Notes: a model not told the origin generated them from the letters alone. Shown: positions 53,575 through 61,959, counted from the stretch's first letter. The stretch is 64,000 bases of DNA from Psococerastis gibbosa (GCA_963971405.1 OZ020489.1:3782001-3846000); one strand, 5' to 3'. Made by a program: numbers and translations.

Positions 53575-53722
53575 ACTGACCCAGATTCGGTGGAAGGTGC
53601 AGATCGTTGTGCCACTGCCCGGCAGGACCGTATCTCATCATCAGGTCCGAGGGGCTAAATGGCAGGGGCAACCTGTCCGTAGGGGCCACTGGGGGCAACT
53701 GGATCAGGGGTACCACCTTCAT
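45599..53722 (-). CDS. aop: Anterior open / Yan, ETS-family transcriptional repressor (ETV6/TEL orthologue)
   Basis: Join of 53722-53581, 51087-50980, 50292-49963, 48338-48129, 47047-46798 and 46049-45599; 1,491 bases, 496 residues. All introns are GT/AG and every phase matches (1,1,1,1,2). Domains: SAM/Pointed (about 48-117), Ser/Pro-rich MAPK linker, ETS domain (about 264-357), C-terminal tail. In Drosophila Yan is a nuclear repressor of receptor-tyrosine-kinase targets that self-associates through its SAM domain and is exported and degraded after MAPK phosphorylation; Pointed competes for its sites. Orthology rests on DPRLWSREDV and FDLP, the linker HLPTSPMTPTSR, HSDSEEEP before the ETS exon, and NGRLLWDFLQQLLN. 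It is shorter than the fly protein mainly in the linker. Start: the ATG in MKVVP resembles the fly start MKMLP; an acceptor just upstream implies a 5' untranslated exon not found here. Confidence 0.95.
46200..46500 (+). mobile_element. SINE-like repeat (GTGCACAGCGTTGGCAGGGG family), in aop intron 5
   Basis: Blocks GTGTACAGCGTTGGCAGGGG, GGTTCGGAATCCACTATAAT, CAGACTCACTCCCCCCGCC and GCTGAATGCAGGCGTTGG, as at 6195. At about 46565-46640 a degraded HINE 5' end (ACGTATAAATAGGAAAG) follows. Confidence 0.6.
46798..47047 (-). CDS. aop: aop exon, core of the ETS DNA-binding domain (residues 264-347)
   Basis: Acceptor CCTAATTTTTCAG; donor TATCA|GTGAGT. The winged helix-turn-helix shows its three spaced tryptophans (W269, W289, W309), the WGIQKNHLSMNYDKMSRALR segment, recognition-helix arginines R325 and R328 in RALRYYY, and ends KVQGERHCYQ. 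All core residues of an active ETS domain are present. Confidence 0.97.
47470..47775 (+). mobile_element. SINE-like repeat of the 6195 family with inverted start, in aop intron 4
   Basis: Begins with the family's first block inverted (TGTCCCACCATGTTCCCCTG, CCAACGCTGTGCACACCGCC), then continues with the middle and end in direct orientation (AGTGGTTCGGAATCCACTAT ... GCTGAAAGCACGCGTTGG). An inversion at insertion, or two overlapping copies. Confidence 0.6.
47776..47950 (-). mobile_element. LINE 3' end fragment (family of 28060)
   Basis: TTAATCGCGTACAAACAATT, AATGAATGTATCAG, ACGACACGTCTCCGCTGAA, ACAAGTACAAGCACGCTACC: the minus-strand version of the 3' end at 28228-28322. It shares its order with 55433, 58063 and 63105. 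Confidence 0.6.
48129..48338 (-). CDS. aop: aop exon, Ser/Pro/His-rich linker (residues 194-264)
   Basis: Acceptor TTTTTTTTTCATTGCAG; donor ACCA|GTAAGT at 48128. Codes GFGSGGSTGSHHSDSEEEP and a proline-rich part ending FFPPDLQPEPNT. The frame stays open past this donor to 47866, but only the GTAAGT donor gives the phase needed for the ETS exon and the expected EPNT-NGRLLW junction. Confidence 0.93.
48500..48730 (-). mobile_element. tRNA-derived SINE-like repeat, in aop intron 3
   Basis: The minus strand gives TAGAGTAGTGGTACAGACTTC (A-box region), GGTTGTTGGTTCGAGTTCGAG (B box), CCATGCTTCGAAGGGC, GGCAGGCGGTCCCGGGTCAT and a terminal CCGCTAGGTTGGCTTAG. The last 20 bases are duplicated (CAGGTCCTG repeated at 48698-48728). 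Confidence 0.65.
48834..49200. repeat. Hairpin at 48836-48880 and a hAT-MITE-like remnant
   Basis: TAGGGGACCCCAGCA and ATGGGGTCCCCCTA are inverted around a short loop. Further on, a C run (49051-49065), CTCAACTTTTCAACAA and GGCTGAATCCGCCCTTG match the interior and right end of the repeat around 40060-40160, so a decayed hAT MITE lies at about 49045-49200. Confidence 0.45.
49395..49553. mobile_element. hAT-type MITE, 159 bases, TSD GTAGG(T/A)TA, in aop intron 3
   Basis: CAGGGACGGATCC ... AAACCGTCCCTG, flanked by GTAGGTTA and GTAGGATA (7 of 8 identical). C runs near both ends. Sister of 37345-37519 in the other orientation. Confidence 0.85.
49698..49859. mobile_element. PIF/Harbinger-like MITE, 162 bases, TSD TAA, in aop intron 3
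   Basis: GGCGGGTATTCCACATACGT ... ACGTATGTGGAATACCCGCC is perfect over at least 30 bases, continuing through CAATCGTCAATGAAAAATTG. It would fold into one hairpin. Close relative at 52402-52563. Confidence 0.8.
49872..49943. mobile_element. Very short hAT-type MITE, 72 bases, TSD CACTAAGC, in aop intron 3
   Basis: CAGGGGTTCCCAATC ... CAGTTTGGGAACCCCCG, with an exact duplication CACTAAGC (49864-49871, 49944-49951). Inner text GTCCGTGGACCACC is shared with 60231-61190. It lies only 12 bases downstream of the previous MITE and 19 bases from the aop exon 3 donor. Confidence 0.85.
49963..50292 (-). CDS. aop: aop exon, second half of SAM domain and MAPK linker (residues 84-194)
   Basis: Acceptor TTATTTTCTTACAG; donor AGCG|GTAAGT. 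The SAM domain finishes with GKALCFLTKSDLNER and HNILQMLMRE. By my count Ala86 of the mid-loop surface is kept and the fly Val105 position is Leu105, a conservative change at the end-helix surface. The linker starts HLPTSPMTPTSR with Ser127-Pro128, the position of the key MAPK site in fly Yan, and continues with more SP/TP sites (TLSPAPSTDS, HSPDH). Confidence 0.95.
50520..50825 (+). mobile_element. SINE-like repeat of the 6195 family, diverged, in aop intron 2
   Basis: TGAGTCTGCCCTTAGGGTGC, AATAAACAGAATCACTCCCC, CAGGCTGACGGGGTTGCTTA and GCTGAAAGCAGGCGTTGG match the right part of the family. The left part is replaced by other text. Confidence 0.5.
50980..51087 (-). CDS. aop: aop exon, first half of SAM/Pointed domain (residues 48-84)
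   Basis: Acceptor AATTTACAG ends at 51088; donor ATG|GTAAGC region with exon end at 50980. It codes ATDPRLWSREDVAYFLRW and ETEFDLPTFDMDLFQMNG. The start of a Pointed domain (W..DV..FL...E.......FD...F.MNG) is plain. Confidence 0.95.
51165..51708. mobile_element. PIF/Harbinger-like MITE, 544 bases including a LINE insertion, TSD TAA
   Basis: GGCGCCCATTCCATTGACCG ... CTGGTCAATGGAATGGGCACC, flanked by TAA (51162-51164, 51709-51711). Removing element and one TAA restores the HINE consensus GTATAAGGAAAGC seen at 7165, so the 3-base duplication is directly shown. Without the LINE piece it would be about 380 bases, like 38346-38731. Confidence 0.85.
51391..51545 (+). mobile_element. 5'-truncated LINE, 155 bases, GAA tail, 11-base TSD
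   Basis: Flanked by the exact duplication ACTGTGTGATC (51380-51390, 51546-51556). The frame is intact: RWKDELENDLRELGVSRWW, then SVVQNREEWRSVVEQ, AKAHQGL, stop, then (GAA)n. Short direct target repeat, 5' truncation and simple-sequence tail are the marks of target-primed reverse transcription. Same family as 29676-29935 and 54433-54895. Confidence 0.9.
51843..52245 (+). mobile_element. tRNA-derived SINE-like repeat, long form, in aop intron 1
   Basis: Head AGAGTAGTGGTACCGGCTC and AAGTTGGTTCGAGTCTTG (B box), then CCCATGGATTTCGGACATTA, CAACCTACATCGGCTACAAG, and a second family block CCATGCTTCGGAGGGC near 52148. Two copies of the head-to-body join may be merged. Confidence 0.55.
52402..52563. 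mobile_element. PIF/Harbinger-like MITE, 162 bases, in aop intron 1
   Basis: GGGGGGTATTCCATATACTT ... ACGTATGTGGAATGGGCACC. The arms contain CAATCGTCAACGAAAAATTG / CAATTTTTCGTTGACG. Flanks TAA and TAC. Same subfamily as 49698. Confidence 0.7.
52606..52868. mobile_element. MITE, about 260 bases, CGTCACAGCAGAAAATCACGG ends, copy 2, in aop intron 1
   Basis: ACGTCACAGCAGAAAATCAC, GTTGACTGAGGCATACTG on the left; CAGTATGCCTCAGTGAACAC and TTTTTCTGCTTTAACGTA on the right. Copy 1 is at 41951-42275. Confidence 0.65.
52996..53018. repeat. Short TTAGG run
   Basis: TAGGTTAGGTTAGGTTAGG, three to four units of the arthropod telomere motif inside aop intron 1. Too short to be functional; it may reflect double-strand break repair or chance. 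Confidence 0.6.
53048..53522. mobile_element. PIF/Harbinger-like MITE, about 475 bases, in aop intron 1
   Basis: GGCGCTTATTCCAACTACGT ... ACGTAGGTGGAATAAGCGCC with arms of about 60 bases (CAATAGTGAATAGTAAATG / CATTTACTATTCACTATTG). The interior has GATCATTGATCAATTTTAAC reversed. It ends 58 bases from the aop exon 1 donor. Confidence 0.7.
53541..53573. repeat. A run of 33 next to the aop exon 1 donor
   Basis: On the gene's strand this is a T run that starts at intron position +8. U-rich sequence just after weak donors is known to help U1 recruitment through TIA-1-type proteins; whether it matters here is inference. The length in an assembly is unreliable. Confidence 0.7.
53581..53722 (-). CDS. 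aop: aop exon with start codon (residues 1-47)
   Basis: Acceptor TTTTGTTTTCAG ends at 53728; exon text begins GTGCA then ATG at 53722. It codes for the proline-rich N-terminus (MKVVPLIQLPPVAPTDRL, ending HLPPNL). The donor is CTGG|GTCAGT at 53580, weaker than the others, and a run of about 33 T on this strand begins eight bases into the intron. Confidence 0.88.
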
Positions 53723-53870
53723 TGCACCTGAAAACAAAACAAAACAACTGTTAATAAGATAATAAAAAAAACATCACTTATCTTGCATCCCTTCCTTTTT
53801 GTTTACAAAAATTTTCGAAATCACTGATGTCTTGAAGAAGTAGACATTCTGTACATAGAGAAGCGAGTAA

Positions 53871-54197
53871 GGCGGGGTTTCCACCGACCTCTCATTGCAG
53901 AATGCACATACGTTGACGGAAATTTGAATTTTTCTTTTTATAGAAATCTATTAAAATGTTTGTACTTAACATATCTCATGACGCCATTTCTTAATTTTAG
54001 TTTGTTTGTTTGTGATTTTACTCTATGATCATTGATCAATTTTAACTATGGCATAGAGAAAAAACAACAATTTCCGTCAATGTCATTTGCATTCTGCAAT
54101 GAGAGGTCGGGGGGAACCGCGCCTTTATTAATGTTATCTGCTACCACGTCAACATGATATGTGCATTCTGCAATGAGAGGTCGGTGGAAACCCCGCC
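53871..54197. mobile_element. PIF/Harbinger-like MITE, 327 bases, upstream of aop exon 1
   Basis: GGCGGGGTTTCCACCGACCT ... AGGTCGGTGGAAACCCCGCC is perfect over 20 bases. A partial copy of the right end (GCAATGAGAGGTCGG at about 54096) occurs inside, so the right arm is duplicated. Confidence 0.75.
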
Positions 54198-54432
54198 TTA
54201 AGAGACAGATTTCAAAATATTTTGTAATGTAATGATTCAAAGGGGTCAGGATGACGTATACTACGAGCTCTTTTCTTTTTCTAGAGTTTTAATGTATTGA
54301 TTGGTTTGCAGCGAATGTTTCAACCCCCTTCTCCCCTCTTGCCTATCTTGTACGGTCGTTTTTAGTACTACAAGGCGGGTGTCGCATCCTAGGTCCTTCA
54401 TCATAAAGTACCTGCTTCATGACTCTGAACAT

Positions 54433-54895
54433 CGAATTCTTCTTCTGGCTGTACAGCCCTTGATGAGCTTTGATCTGCCCGATAACACTCCTCCAGTCGT
54501 CTCAGTTTTGTACGACGCACCACTATCTACGTACTCCCAACTCGCGAAGCCCAGTTTCCAATTCATCCTACCAGCGTTTTCGGGGTCGTCAACGCCAGTC
54601 GTCTCCCTGTCATGCTTGCTCTGTATACATCTTGTTCGGTCTTCTGACATTCTTACGACGTGTCCCAGCCATCTTATGCGTTGCGCTTTTATAAATCGGA
54701 CTATGTTTTTTCCGTTGAGTATTGCGTCTATTTCGGCGTTGTTTTTTATATGCCACTCTCCGTCTTCGCGTAGGGGTCCATAGATCTTCCTTATTATCTT
54801 TCTTTCCAATACTTGCAGTCTGTTTGCGTCATTAACAGTCAGATTTCAGATTCCAAGTCTCAGAATATGCCCAATCCACGTCTCTCGTCTCTGAT
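54433..54895 (-). mobile_element. LINE ORF2 C-terminal fragment with GAAGAAG tail
   Basis: On the minus strand: RLQVLERKIIRKIYGP, REDGEWHIKNNAEID, RIRWLGHVVRMSEDRT, the classic R.LR.IYGP.REDG.WR.R.N.E......IK..RLRWLGHV.RM signature near the end of LINE reverse transcriptases. The rest is out of frame. The last part matches 51391-51545. Confidence 0.75.
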
Positions 54896-54897
54896 AT

Positions 54898-55432
54898 ATA
54901 TGACCTTTACTTGCCAGAAGTGGCAAATCACTGTTATTGAAGAAGAAGAAAAGATACAGAACTGAAAGAAGTAAACTAGATTGGCCACCCCTGGTTTTGG
55001 TTTAGGACCTTGCTTGCGCCTACACATCCAGTGGGGCCGTTGCCCCTTCCTTGGGCCAAGGCCTCACCTTCTGGTTCCGGTAGACAGTCCATTCCTTTAC
55101 CAGAGGAATGCACATCCATAGGCGCGCCCCGAAAAGGGGCCCCACTGTCTGCAAGCGAATGCCCCAATATTTATGAATCATCTTGTGTTGAGTTTCATTT
55201 TAGGTTTAGATATGTTGGGACTTTAACAATAATTCCCCTTGTTGAGTCCTTATTTATATTGTATATGGCATATGCTATACACTCGCAATAGTATTGTATT
55301 TGTATATTTACAGATGCACCCCAATAGGGGGAGGGGGCACTGTCTGCATGAGAATATTTATGAAACATCACTACTTGTCTTGTAACCCATTTCGGGCTTA
55401 GGCATGTTCGGATAACAACAATGTTTTTAAAA
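54898..55432. other. No gene seen
   Basis: No exon with borders. Short open frames are not supported by any recognisable motif. Confidence 0.3.
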
Positions 55433-55600
55433 AAAAAGGTTAATCGCATACAAACAATTTAATGAATGTATCCGATTGACCTCTTCAGTCGCCTCGCTAG
55501 GTTATTACCCGTGTTGAGCTACGACACGTCTCCGATCGCATGGCGTGTAAAGACTCGCACAAGTGCAAGCTCGTTACCACCTGGCCATCAAAGTCGATAT
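55433..55600 (-). mobile_element. LINE 3' end fragment (family of 28060)
   Basis: AGGTTAATCGCATACAAACA, GTATCCGATTGACCTCTTCA, ACGACACGTCTCCGATCGCA, GACTCGCACAAGTGCAAGC; matches 58063-58245 most closely. Confidence 0.6.
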
Positions 55601-56215
55601 TAATATATAATATAAATATAATTATTCCCCTCGTTGGCTCATAAAGTTTAATCCTGAAATATGCACTCAAAGTACTCGAATACTGTAAGTACCATATTTG
55701 TGTAGGCGAGCCTTAAAAAAAGGGGCGCCAGTTTTGGGACTCCTTCGACCTGACATCCTCAGTGTCCGCTGTTTTTTTTTATATTTTATATCATGGAGTC
55801 ATCATTATAAATAAATGACTGTGGCCAGTTGGTTTTTTTGACTTATTGAATGAATTTATTAAATGAATGTTTGAATTTGAATTATTGAATGTTGATCAAA
55901 ATGTAGAGGAACATTTCTTCTACTTTATGACAGCTAACTTATGCCTCTGCGATAGATATTTCCTATGTAATGTAATTTTTTTACACCCGCGCCAGGTTTT
56001 TCCCCAGCTGGTTGTCTCTCAAGAAAAAATACTGTATTCAGGTCCCCCGGAAAATTTTTGGTTTTACACTAGACAGAAGTTTCCATACAGACACTACATA
56101 TTATAGGATCGCAAAAATCCAGGTAACGGGTCTGAGGGCAGCCACCCCAAATTGTAATCAAATTTTGACGAAGAAAAATAACGTCACCAAAATGTAAAAA
56201 GAAAACTCTTAATAG
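55601..56215. other. No gene seen
   Basis: AT-rich. Around 55880-55925 the words ATGTAGAGGAACATTTCTTC belong to the MITE end family of 42650. Confidence 0.3.
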
Positions 56216-56582
56216 TGTACAGCCCGTAGGAATTTGGTAGCCCGAAATGTAATACTTTTTATTTTTTATTTAATTAACTAAGTATGTTATTGACGATTTG
56301 GCTTATCAAATTTGTAGAAGACTACTTCATGCATCATATTATAAGATATTTTTATTTTCGAAATTGTAGTTTTTTCATAAGCATGCAAATATTTTATAAA
56401 CAATAACTTTTCATTCCATAAAAAAAAAAATACAATTTCGAAAACTAAAAATACCTTATTATATGATGCATGAAGTAGTCTTCTACAACTTTGATGAGCC
56501 AAATCTTTAATAACATGCTTAGTTAATTAAATAAAAAATAAAAAATAAATTTCGGGCTGCCACTTTCCTACGGGCTGTACAC
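56216..56582. mobile_element. Palindromic MITE, 367 bases, TSD TCTTAATA
   Basis: GTGTACAGCCCGTAGG ... CCTACGGGCTGTACAC, flanked by the exact 8-base duplication TCTTAATA (56208-56215, 56583-56590). The arms continue nearly to the centre (TATTTAATTAACTAAG, GAAGACTACTTCATGCATCA). An 8-base duplication fits hAT, P or related groups; the ends are not the usual CAG type. Confidence 0.85.
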
Positions 56583-57129
56583 TCTTAATAATTCAATGAA
56601 ATGTTATTAACTAAGGTACTCACTCGTACGTCCTAAAATTAGGGAGCAATATATTAATGTTTCCGTATATAGTTCTTAAGTTCATTGTCGGCAATTTAGG
56701 ATAATTACCCCACTTGTTTCTCTAGCATTTCTTATGTGCTATTATTATCAGTTTACCACGCAACCACTTCATTATGTCGATTTGGTTCGCTGCTCATCCT
56801 AAAAAAATGTATACAACTATCAATTGCCGAATGAGCCTGTATCAATTTCCCAAAAACACTTTCCACACACTGTAACCTTGAAAAATGCCTGTGGTTTATT
56901 TAAAAATTGAAGCGTATAGACGACAAAGTTTATTACTGCGGACAAACTCATTTTGAGATAAGCGCACTGAAGTTAAAAGCTTGACAAGTTAAAAAAAAGT
57001 TTAAAAAAAGTGTATATAACTGTAAATTGCCGAATGAGACTGAAGTCACTGGAACCTTGAAAAAAAGCCAGTGCTTTGTTTAACAATTGAAGCGTATAGA
57101 CGCCAAAGTTTATAACTGCGGACAAAATT
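56583..57129. other. No gene seen; direct repeat
   Basis: AACTATCAATTGCCGAATGA ... AATTGAAGCGTATAGACG at about 56816-56930 recurs as AACTGTAAATTGCCGAATGA ... at about 57017-57118, a duplication with a spacing of about 200 bases. Confidence 0.45.
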
Positions 57130-57377
57130 GAGGAGGCTGTTTACAAACATGGACAATTCCAAGTTGTAGGATTTATCAGGAGAGCGGATTTTCTGTTGAA
57201 AATTTTGATTAAGTTTATGACTAACCCTAGACTTCTCAGCGCTTCTGTGCGCAATCTGGCTGCTTTTGTCACTTTATTTTACAATGTGCAGGTGGACATT
57301 AAAGTTATATGCAAGGTCGGATTAAAACCCCATTTTGTGAAAAAATGGAGTTGTCCACGTTTGTATCCAAGCTCCTC
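57130..57377 (+). mobile_element. MITE, about 248 bases, GAGGAG...TTACAAAC ends, copy 3
   Basis: GAGGAGGCTGTTTACAAACA ... CCACGTTTGTATCCAAGCTCCTC. Same interior as 42836. A fragment of a Harbinger-like end (TTGACGTTGGTGGAATCCCCGCC, about 57450-57472) follows. Confidence 0.75.
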
Positions 57378-58062
57378 TAAATGTCGATTTGGTTCGCTGC
57401 TCATCCAAAAAAAATCTATATCGTCAAAACTACTTTTACTATCACTATTGACGTTGGTGGAATCCCCGCCTTAACTATTGTATAATCCGCAATCAGACTA
57501 TAATTGCTCGGACTACAGGTTGCATCAACAAGACAATATTTCCGACAAGACGCACTGTGTTTCCACAAACTTTGCCAATGGCTTCAGTACGTACCTATCG
57601 TTCTAATAATTTTATGATCAGGATATTAAGTCAGAAATAGACCCATAAAAAACCGCAAGGTAGGCTATATGGTCGAGTAGCGTTTCTGGGCCGTGCCCTT
57701 TATTCCTATCCAAGATTATATAACGAATAGCTTGTAGCCAACAATATTGTGTAGCCATACTGCTGGGTTGGCGCAACGCTGGGATGTGTTCAGGTGTGTT
57801 GCAACCAGGACACTTAACTAGGTAGGCCAAGTAGCCTGGTCAGGAATAGTCCAGTCGGTAAGGAACTCGACTATGAAAAGGATGCATGAGGTTCGAGACT
57901 TGACATAAAAGGAAAAATGTTGCGCCTGGCCTAGGTCAACACAACCCCAATGGATACTGTTACGGCCATAAATAGCGTAACATAGAAATATTGAAGTATA
58001 TAGTGGTGTGAACCTAGGAACGACCCTGAGTAGCAGGGTGAGTCACCAGCCATATATATATA
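57378..58062. other. No gene seen; tRNA-like SINE head at about 57840-57910
   Basis: AGTCCAGTCGGTAAGGAACT (A-box-like) and GAGGTTCGAGACTTGAC (B-box-like) lie about 45 bases apart. The minus strand upstream has a short frame with CPGCNTPEHIP, perhaps a LINE remnant, too short to be sure. Confidence 0.35.
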
Positions 58063-58245
58063 TTTTTAATTAAAAGATTAATCTCATACAAACAATTTAA
58101 TGAATGTATCCGATTGACCTTTTCAGTCGCTTCTGTAGGTTATTACCCGTGATGAGTACGACACGTCTCCGATTGCATGGCGTGTAAAGACTCGCACAAG
58201 TGCAAGCACGTTACCACCTGGCCATCGAAGTCGATATGTTCTATA
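58063..58245 (-). mobile_element. LINE 3' end fragment (family of 28060)
   Basis: Same blocks as 55433-55600: TTAATCTCATACAAACAATT, GTATCCGATTGACC, ACGACACGTCTCCGATTGCA, ACTCGCACAAGTGCAAGC. Confidence 0.6.
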
Positions 58246-59712
58246 TGTTTAGTTTATAAGATAGTGTTGTTTTTGTGAATTGTGTTTTGTACGGGTTAGT
58301 TTGTAGTTTTTCTGTCATTACACCATGAGTCGTAGAAATGTACACGCGCTCCGTATTTTCCTTGATAGCGGTAGCCTCCCCATTAGGCCAGGCTGCCACA
58401 GCCTCTTCACAGATACCTTACCCTCATCGGTAGATGAAGAACACAGCTGTCTGGTTTATTGCTGACCGCAACAACCTTTGTCTTCGAAGTAGCTGAGCTT
58501 CGGAGTAATGCCTTATCCCTTTTGTCCCTTATCTTTTCGTGGTGAAGATGTTGAGGTCATAAAAATGGAAACCGCGATTTTCCCTACCAGTGACGTTAAA
58601 GGTACTTAAAGGGCTCGGTGGGACTTTTCGGGAGATTCATCTACCTATTGAGATTGCGACCAATGTTCGACTTTCGGAAAATTTCTTCACAACTTTTCAT
58701 TTCATGACCCCCTGAGCCTAAAACCACCCTCCGTTCAAAATGTTATACATATACAGTACGTGTGTATATCGATTTTAGGAAACACTCTAACTTCCGTAAA
58801 TATTATCTGATTTTGATGAAACTTGGCACAAAAATTGGTCATACAAAGGTCTTGATCGAGTTTGTTAACCAGATAGATAACCACTATTTAGTTACAAGAT
58901 GGCGGCCGATTGAAACCTTATATAATTCATATCTCAGCTAATATTGGTCGCAGAGGAATGGACTAAATAAAATTTGACTGAAAGTCATTATTTACATATA
59001 TATATTATCTACGATAGTGGTTATCAACACTTTTTACGACAAATCGATGACGCCCAGTCAAAGTAAAAATAATTTAATACGTAAAAGTTCGTGGTCGTAT
59101 TTTTTTGGAACACAAGAGTGTTTTGTGTGTTGATGTTGTCGTATATAATGAAGTATTTTTTATTTTTTATTACATAGCCTACATAGCGTAGGTAGCGTAG
59201 AGGACAAGCAGGTTCTGCGGAATCTCCCTACACGTCATCGGCCAGAGCCGAAAGGGATTTTTTCTTTTAGGTACGTCGAGCCTCGAACCTCGAACTAATG
59301 GTTCATATAGTCATGTTCTCTAACAGCTGTGCTACGCTGGACAGCACATAGATTGAAGCCCTAAAAGAATTATGTACGTTGCGGTACTTGAACACTGACC
59401 AATTCGTGAGTATCAAGTATATAGTTTTTTCTTGTGTACACAGGAGGGCCGAGCCCCCCACTTTACGGTCGACAGAGGTTCCCAGATCTTTTCAGGTTGT
59501 CACGGGCCTGGTCACGGGCAGGAAGTACGGTATGTCCTCAGAAGCCCGCCCAACTGTGACCGGACTCTACTGTCCTTCCACGAACTCTTGTGTCTTATGA
59601 GAAGCTATTGTACTATACATCGGGGAGTAATATCGGCGCATAGAGTTCGAATCTTTTCGCGGTATATTTATTCTCCAAATGATTCAGATCAAATGAAATA
59701 ACCCCAATATCC

Positions 59713-59746
<34 letters not shown>

Positions 59747-60230
59747 ACAAAACCGAATTAGCGGAATAAAAAATGTCACAGCTATTAGAATAAATACTCC
59801 TCGCCATTGAGATATACTGTATATGTGGCGACCATTAACACCGATTGGCCACAGCTTGTAACTCCTTCCTCAAACCATACTATCCGTAATTTTTTTTACA
59901 AATAAAGCTTAAAAATAATTGTGACCAATAGGTGTTCGAGACGGACATACTGTATATCAAAATGTAGATGAGAATTGTTTCTAAGGTTTGTGATATTTTT
60001 TTACAACTCTACTATCGATTTGTTATTTTGTACACCTATGGGGGTTTTCCGCTCCTGTTGCCTCATAACCTTGTTGTTCTGACAATTGTCTTCCTTTGCA
60101 TAATAATGATTCACTGTGGACAGCTAGGTCTAAAAGTAACACACGTGTGTACCAGTGTACCTGTAGCCTACTGTCATCAACTGTGCGTCAATATTAGCCA
60201 ATCAGAGCGCTAGTTAGTTGTCTTTTAGAC
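58246..60230. other. No gene seen; decayed MITE pieces and a T run
   Basis: A 46-codon frame starts at about 58326 (MSRRNVHALRIFLDSG) but has no support. A T run of 30 lies at 59715-59744. 59795-59990 contains both arms of a MITE of the 42650 type (GTGGCGACCATTAACACCGAT, CAATAGGTGTTCGAGACGGA, TATCAAAATGTAGA). 60105-60225 is the inverted copy of 27350-27480. Confidence 0.35.
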
Positions 60231-61190
60231 CAGGGGTTCCCAAACTTTTTTGTCCATGGACCACTAAATTATTTTATGACTTTCCGTGGACCACCATGGC
60301 TGTGAAAGGAAAATCGTCCAATTCTTGGACCAAAAAATTTTCGATTCCGAGATTTCAACGGATTGACACGTTTTAAGGTCCCAGGAACCCAAAAAAGTGG
60401 TTTTTACGAAATTTCTGTCTGTCTGTTCGTCGATTTCCGGGCAAACTACTCGGTCTACTTTGATGACATTCGGCATGTAGGTTCACAAAAATATCTCGAA
60501 ACTTTTATTTTTATTTTGGGCTAACTCAATTTGGGGGGTTTTTATTTTCAAAAAACTTCAAAAAAACGTCTAAAACAATTATTTCTCAAAAACGGCTCCA
60601 ACGATTTCTTTTAAATTCACATATATTGTAGTTGTTGTTAATGTTGATAAAATGCGGGGGGTCGCGTGCCCCTTGACAGTTTGCTTCTGGGGGTAAAAAA
60701 ATAAAAATGACTAAATTTTAATGAAAAATGACTAAAAAATAATTTTTCTGCGACATTTTTCTATCGATGATTTCTACCTTAAGGTATCTTTTAGGTGTAA
60801 ATTGAGTAACGAAACCGGACAGGTTGCTTTCCCAAAAAGTATTTGGTTTTGTAAAAAAAAATGTTTTTTTGAAAAAATGATAGAAAATTTACTCTCAAAT
60901 GCATTGCGTGCTGCCAGTATTGCTGTGTGGTAAAGTGTTGGTCTGACCTATCTAGAATTTACCTCACCACCAGTGACGAGTGAAGTCAGGTGGACAACCC
61001 CCCCCCCCCCCCCCCGAGATACCGGAAATTTAACCACAGGAAAATTATTTACCATGAACTTACTCATTTTCTCTATCTACTAATTTTGATAAATTGGAAA
61101 GCATGTTCGAGTAAACTCGGACCGGTTCTTCTTACTTTGGTCCGTGGACCACCTGATATATGCCTGTGGACCACAGTTTGGGATCCACTG
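60231..61190. mobile_element. hAT-type MITE, TSD TTTTAGAC, split by a HINE copy
   Basis: CAGGGGTTCCCAAAC ... CAGTTTGGGATCCACTG, flanked by the exact 8-base duplication TTTTAGAC (60223-60230, 61191-61198). Without the HINE it would be about 160 bases. It belongs to the same family as the 72-base element at 49872 (shared GTCCATGGACCAC / GTCCGTGGACCACC). Confidence 0.85.
60333..61130 (+). mobile_element. HINE/DINE-1-like element, 5'-truncated copy 5
   Basis: Starts inside the family near TTTTCGATTCCGAGATTTCA and runs through a short GTCTGTCTGTTC microsatellite, a C run (about 60997-61015), the subterminal ATAAATTGGAAAGCA, hairpin CGAGTAAACTCG and end GGACCGGTTCTT. It sits inside the hAT MITE of 60231-61190. 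Confidence 0.75.
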
Positions 61191-61198
61191 TTTTAGAC

Positions 61199-61959
61199 TG
61201 TGATAAAAGGCTTTTAACGGCGACTAGAGAGAGAGACCAAACATACTGCACATATAGAAATAAAAATGTAGATTATAAAGCATTGTTATAGTTCTACGGT
61301 AAGTTTAATTCATAATTAGGCTGTGCCTTGTCTTTTTTAGTAGTAAAAATTAAATTAAACAAAATTACATAGCTCGATATAGTATAACCTATCTCTTGAG
61401 CTTTGAACTTACGAGTATGCGACTCGTAGTTGTTATCAGCACGTCGGGGAATACCTCATACTCGCATTACCTACGTAGTGCGACAGTTTGGTACCCATAG
61501 TTGGCGGAGAAATAGTTTATCAACCAAAAGATCGAGGTTCAAATCCCGGTGCAAATAGTTCAATTTTAATTTATGAAAAATTATCAACAGGGATCTGTAC
61601 CAATTACTTGTATTGTATATTATTTTGTTATTATTATATTATTTAAAGTATTTTTTATGGATGTAGGGGCCTACATGAGTAGTGTGGCCCATTGGACCAT
61701 CCCTTGACCACGACCTCATCGGTTTTCAGACATTAACTATTTACTAACTTACTAACTACCAATTATAGCAAGCTGATACAACTATAACCGGATTTAATTA
61801 ACTACCACTGACCAATAATTATTTAACTACTGTATTTGTATTGCGATTGAATTACATGTATTGTATATCCAAAAGCGAAACCGCACACGGGCTGACTGAA
61901 GCCTTGCGGTATATAATTTTATTGTAGTGTACACTCTGTATCGAAATTGGATCAATATA
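61199..61959. other. No gene seen; tRNA-like stretch at about 61500-61560
   Basis: TTGGCGGAGAAATAGTTTAT and GATCGAGGTTCAAATCCCGG give a B-box-like GGTTCAAATCC, but I cannot draw a full cloverleaf. It is probably a SINE head. Downstream text near 61660-61760 resembles the SINE body of 51843. Confidence 0.35.

Noticed and set aside
58326-58466. 46-codon frame MSRRNVHALRIFLDSG
   Set aside because: Too short and without any supporting signal; it lies directly beside LINE and SINE fragments.
61500-61560. Possible tRNA gene
   Set aside because: Only a B-box-like word is present; no acceptor stem or full cloverleaf could be drawn.
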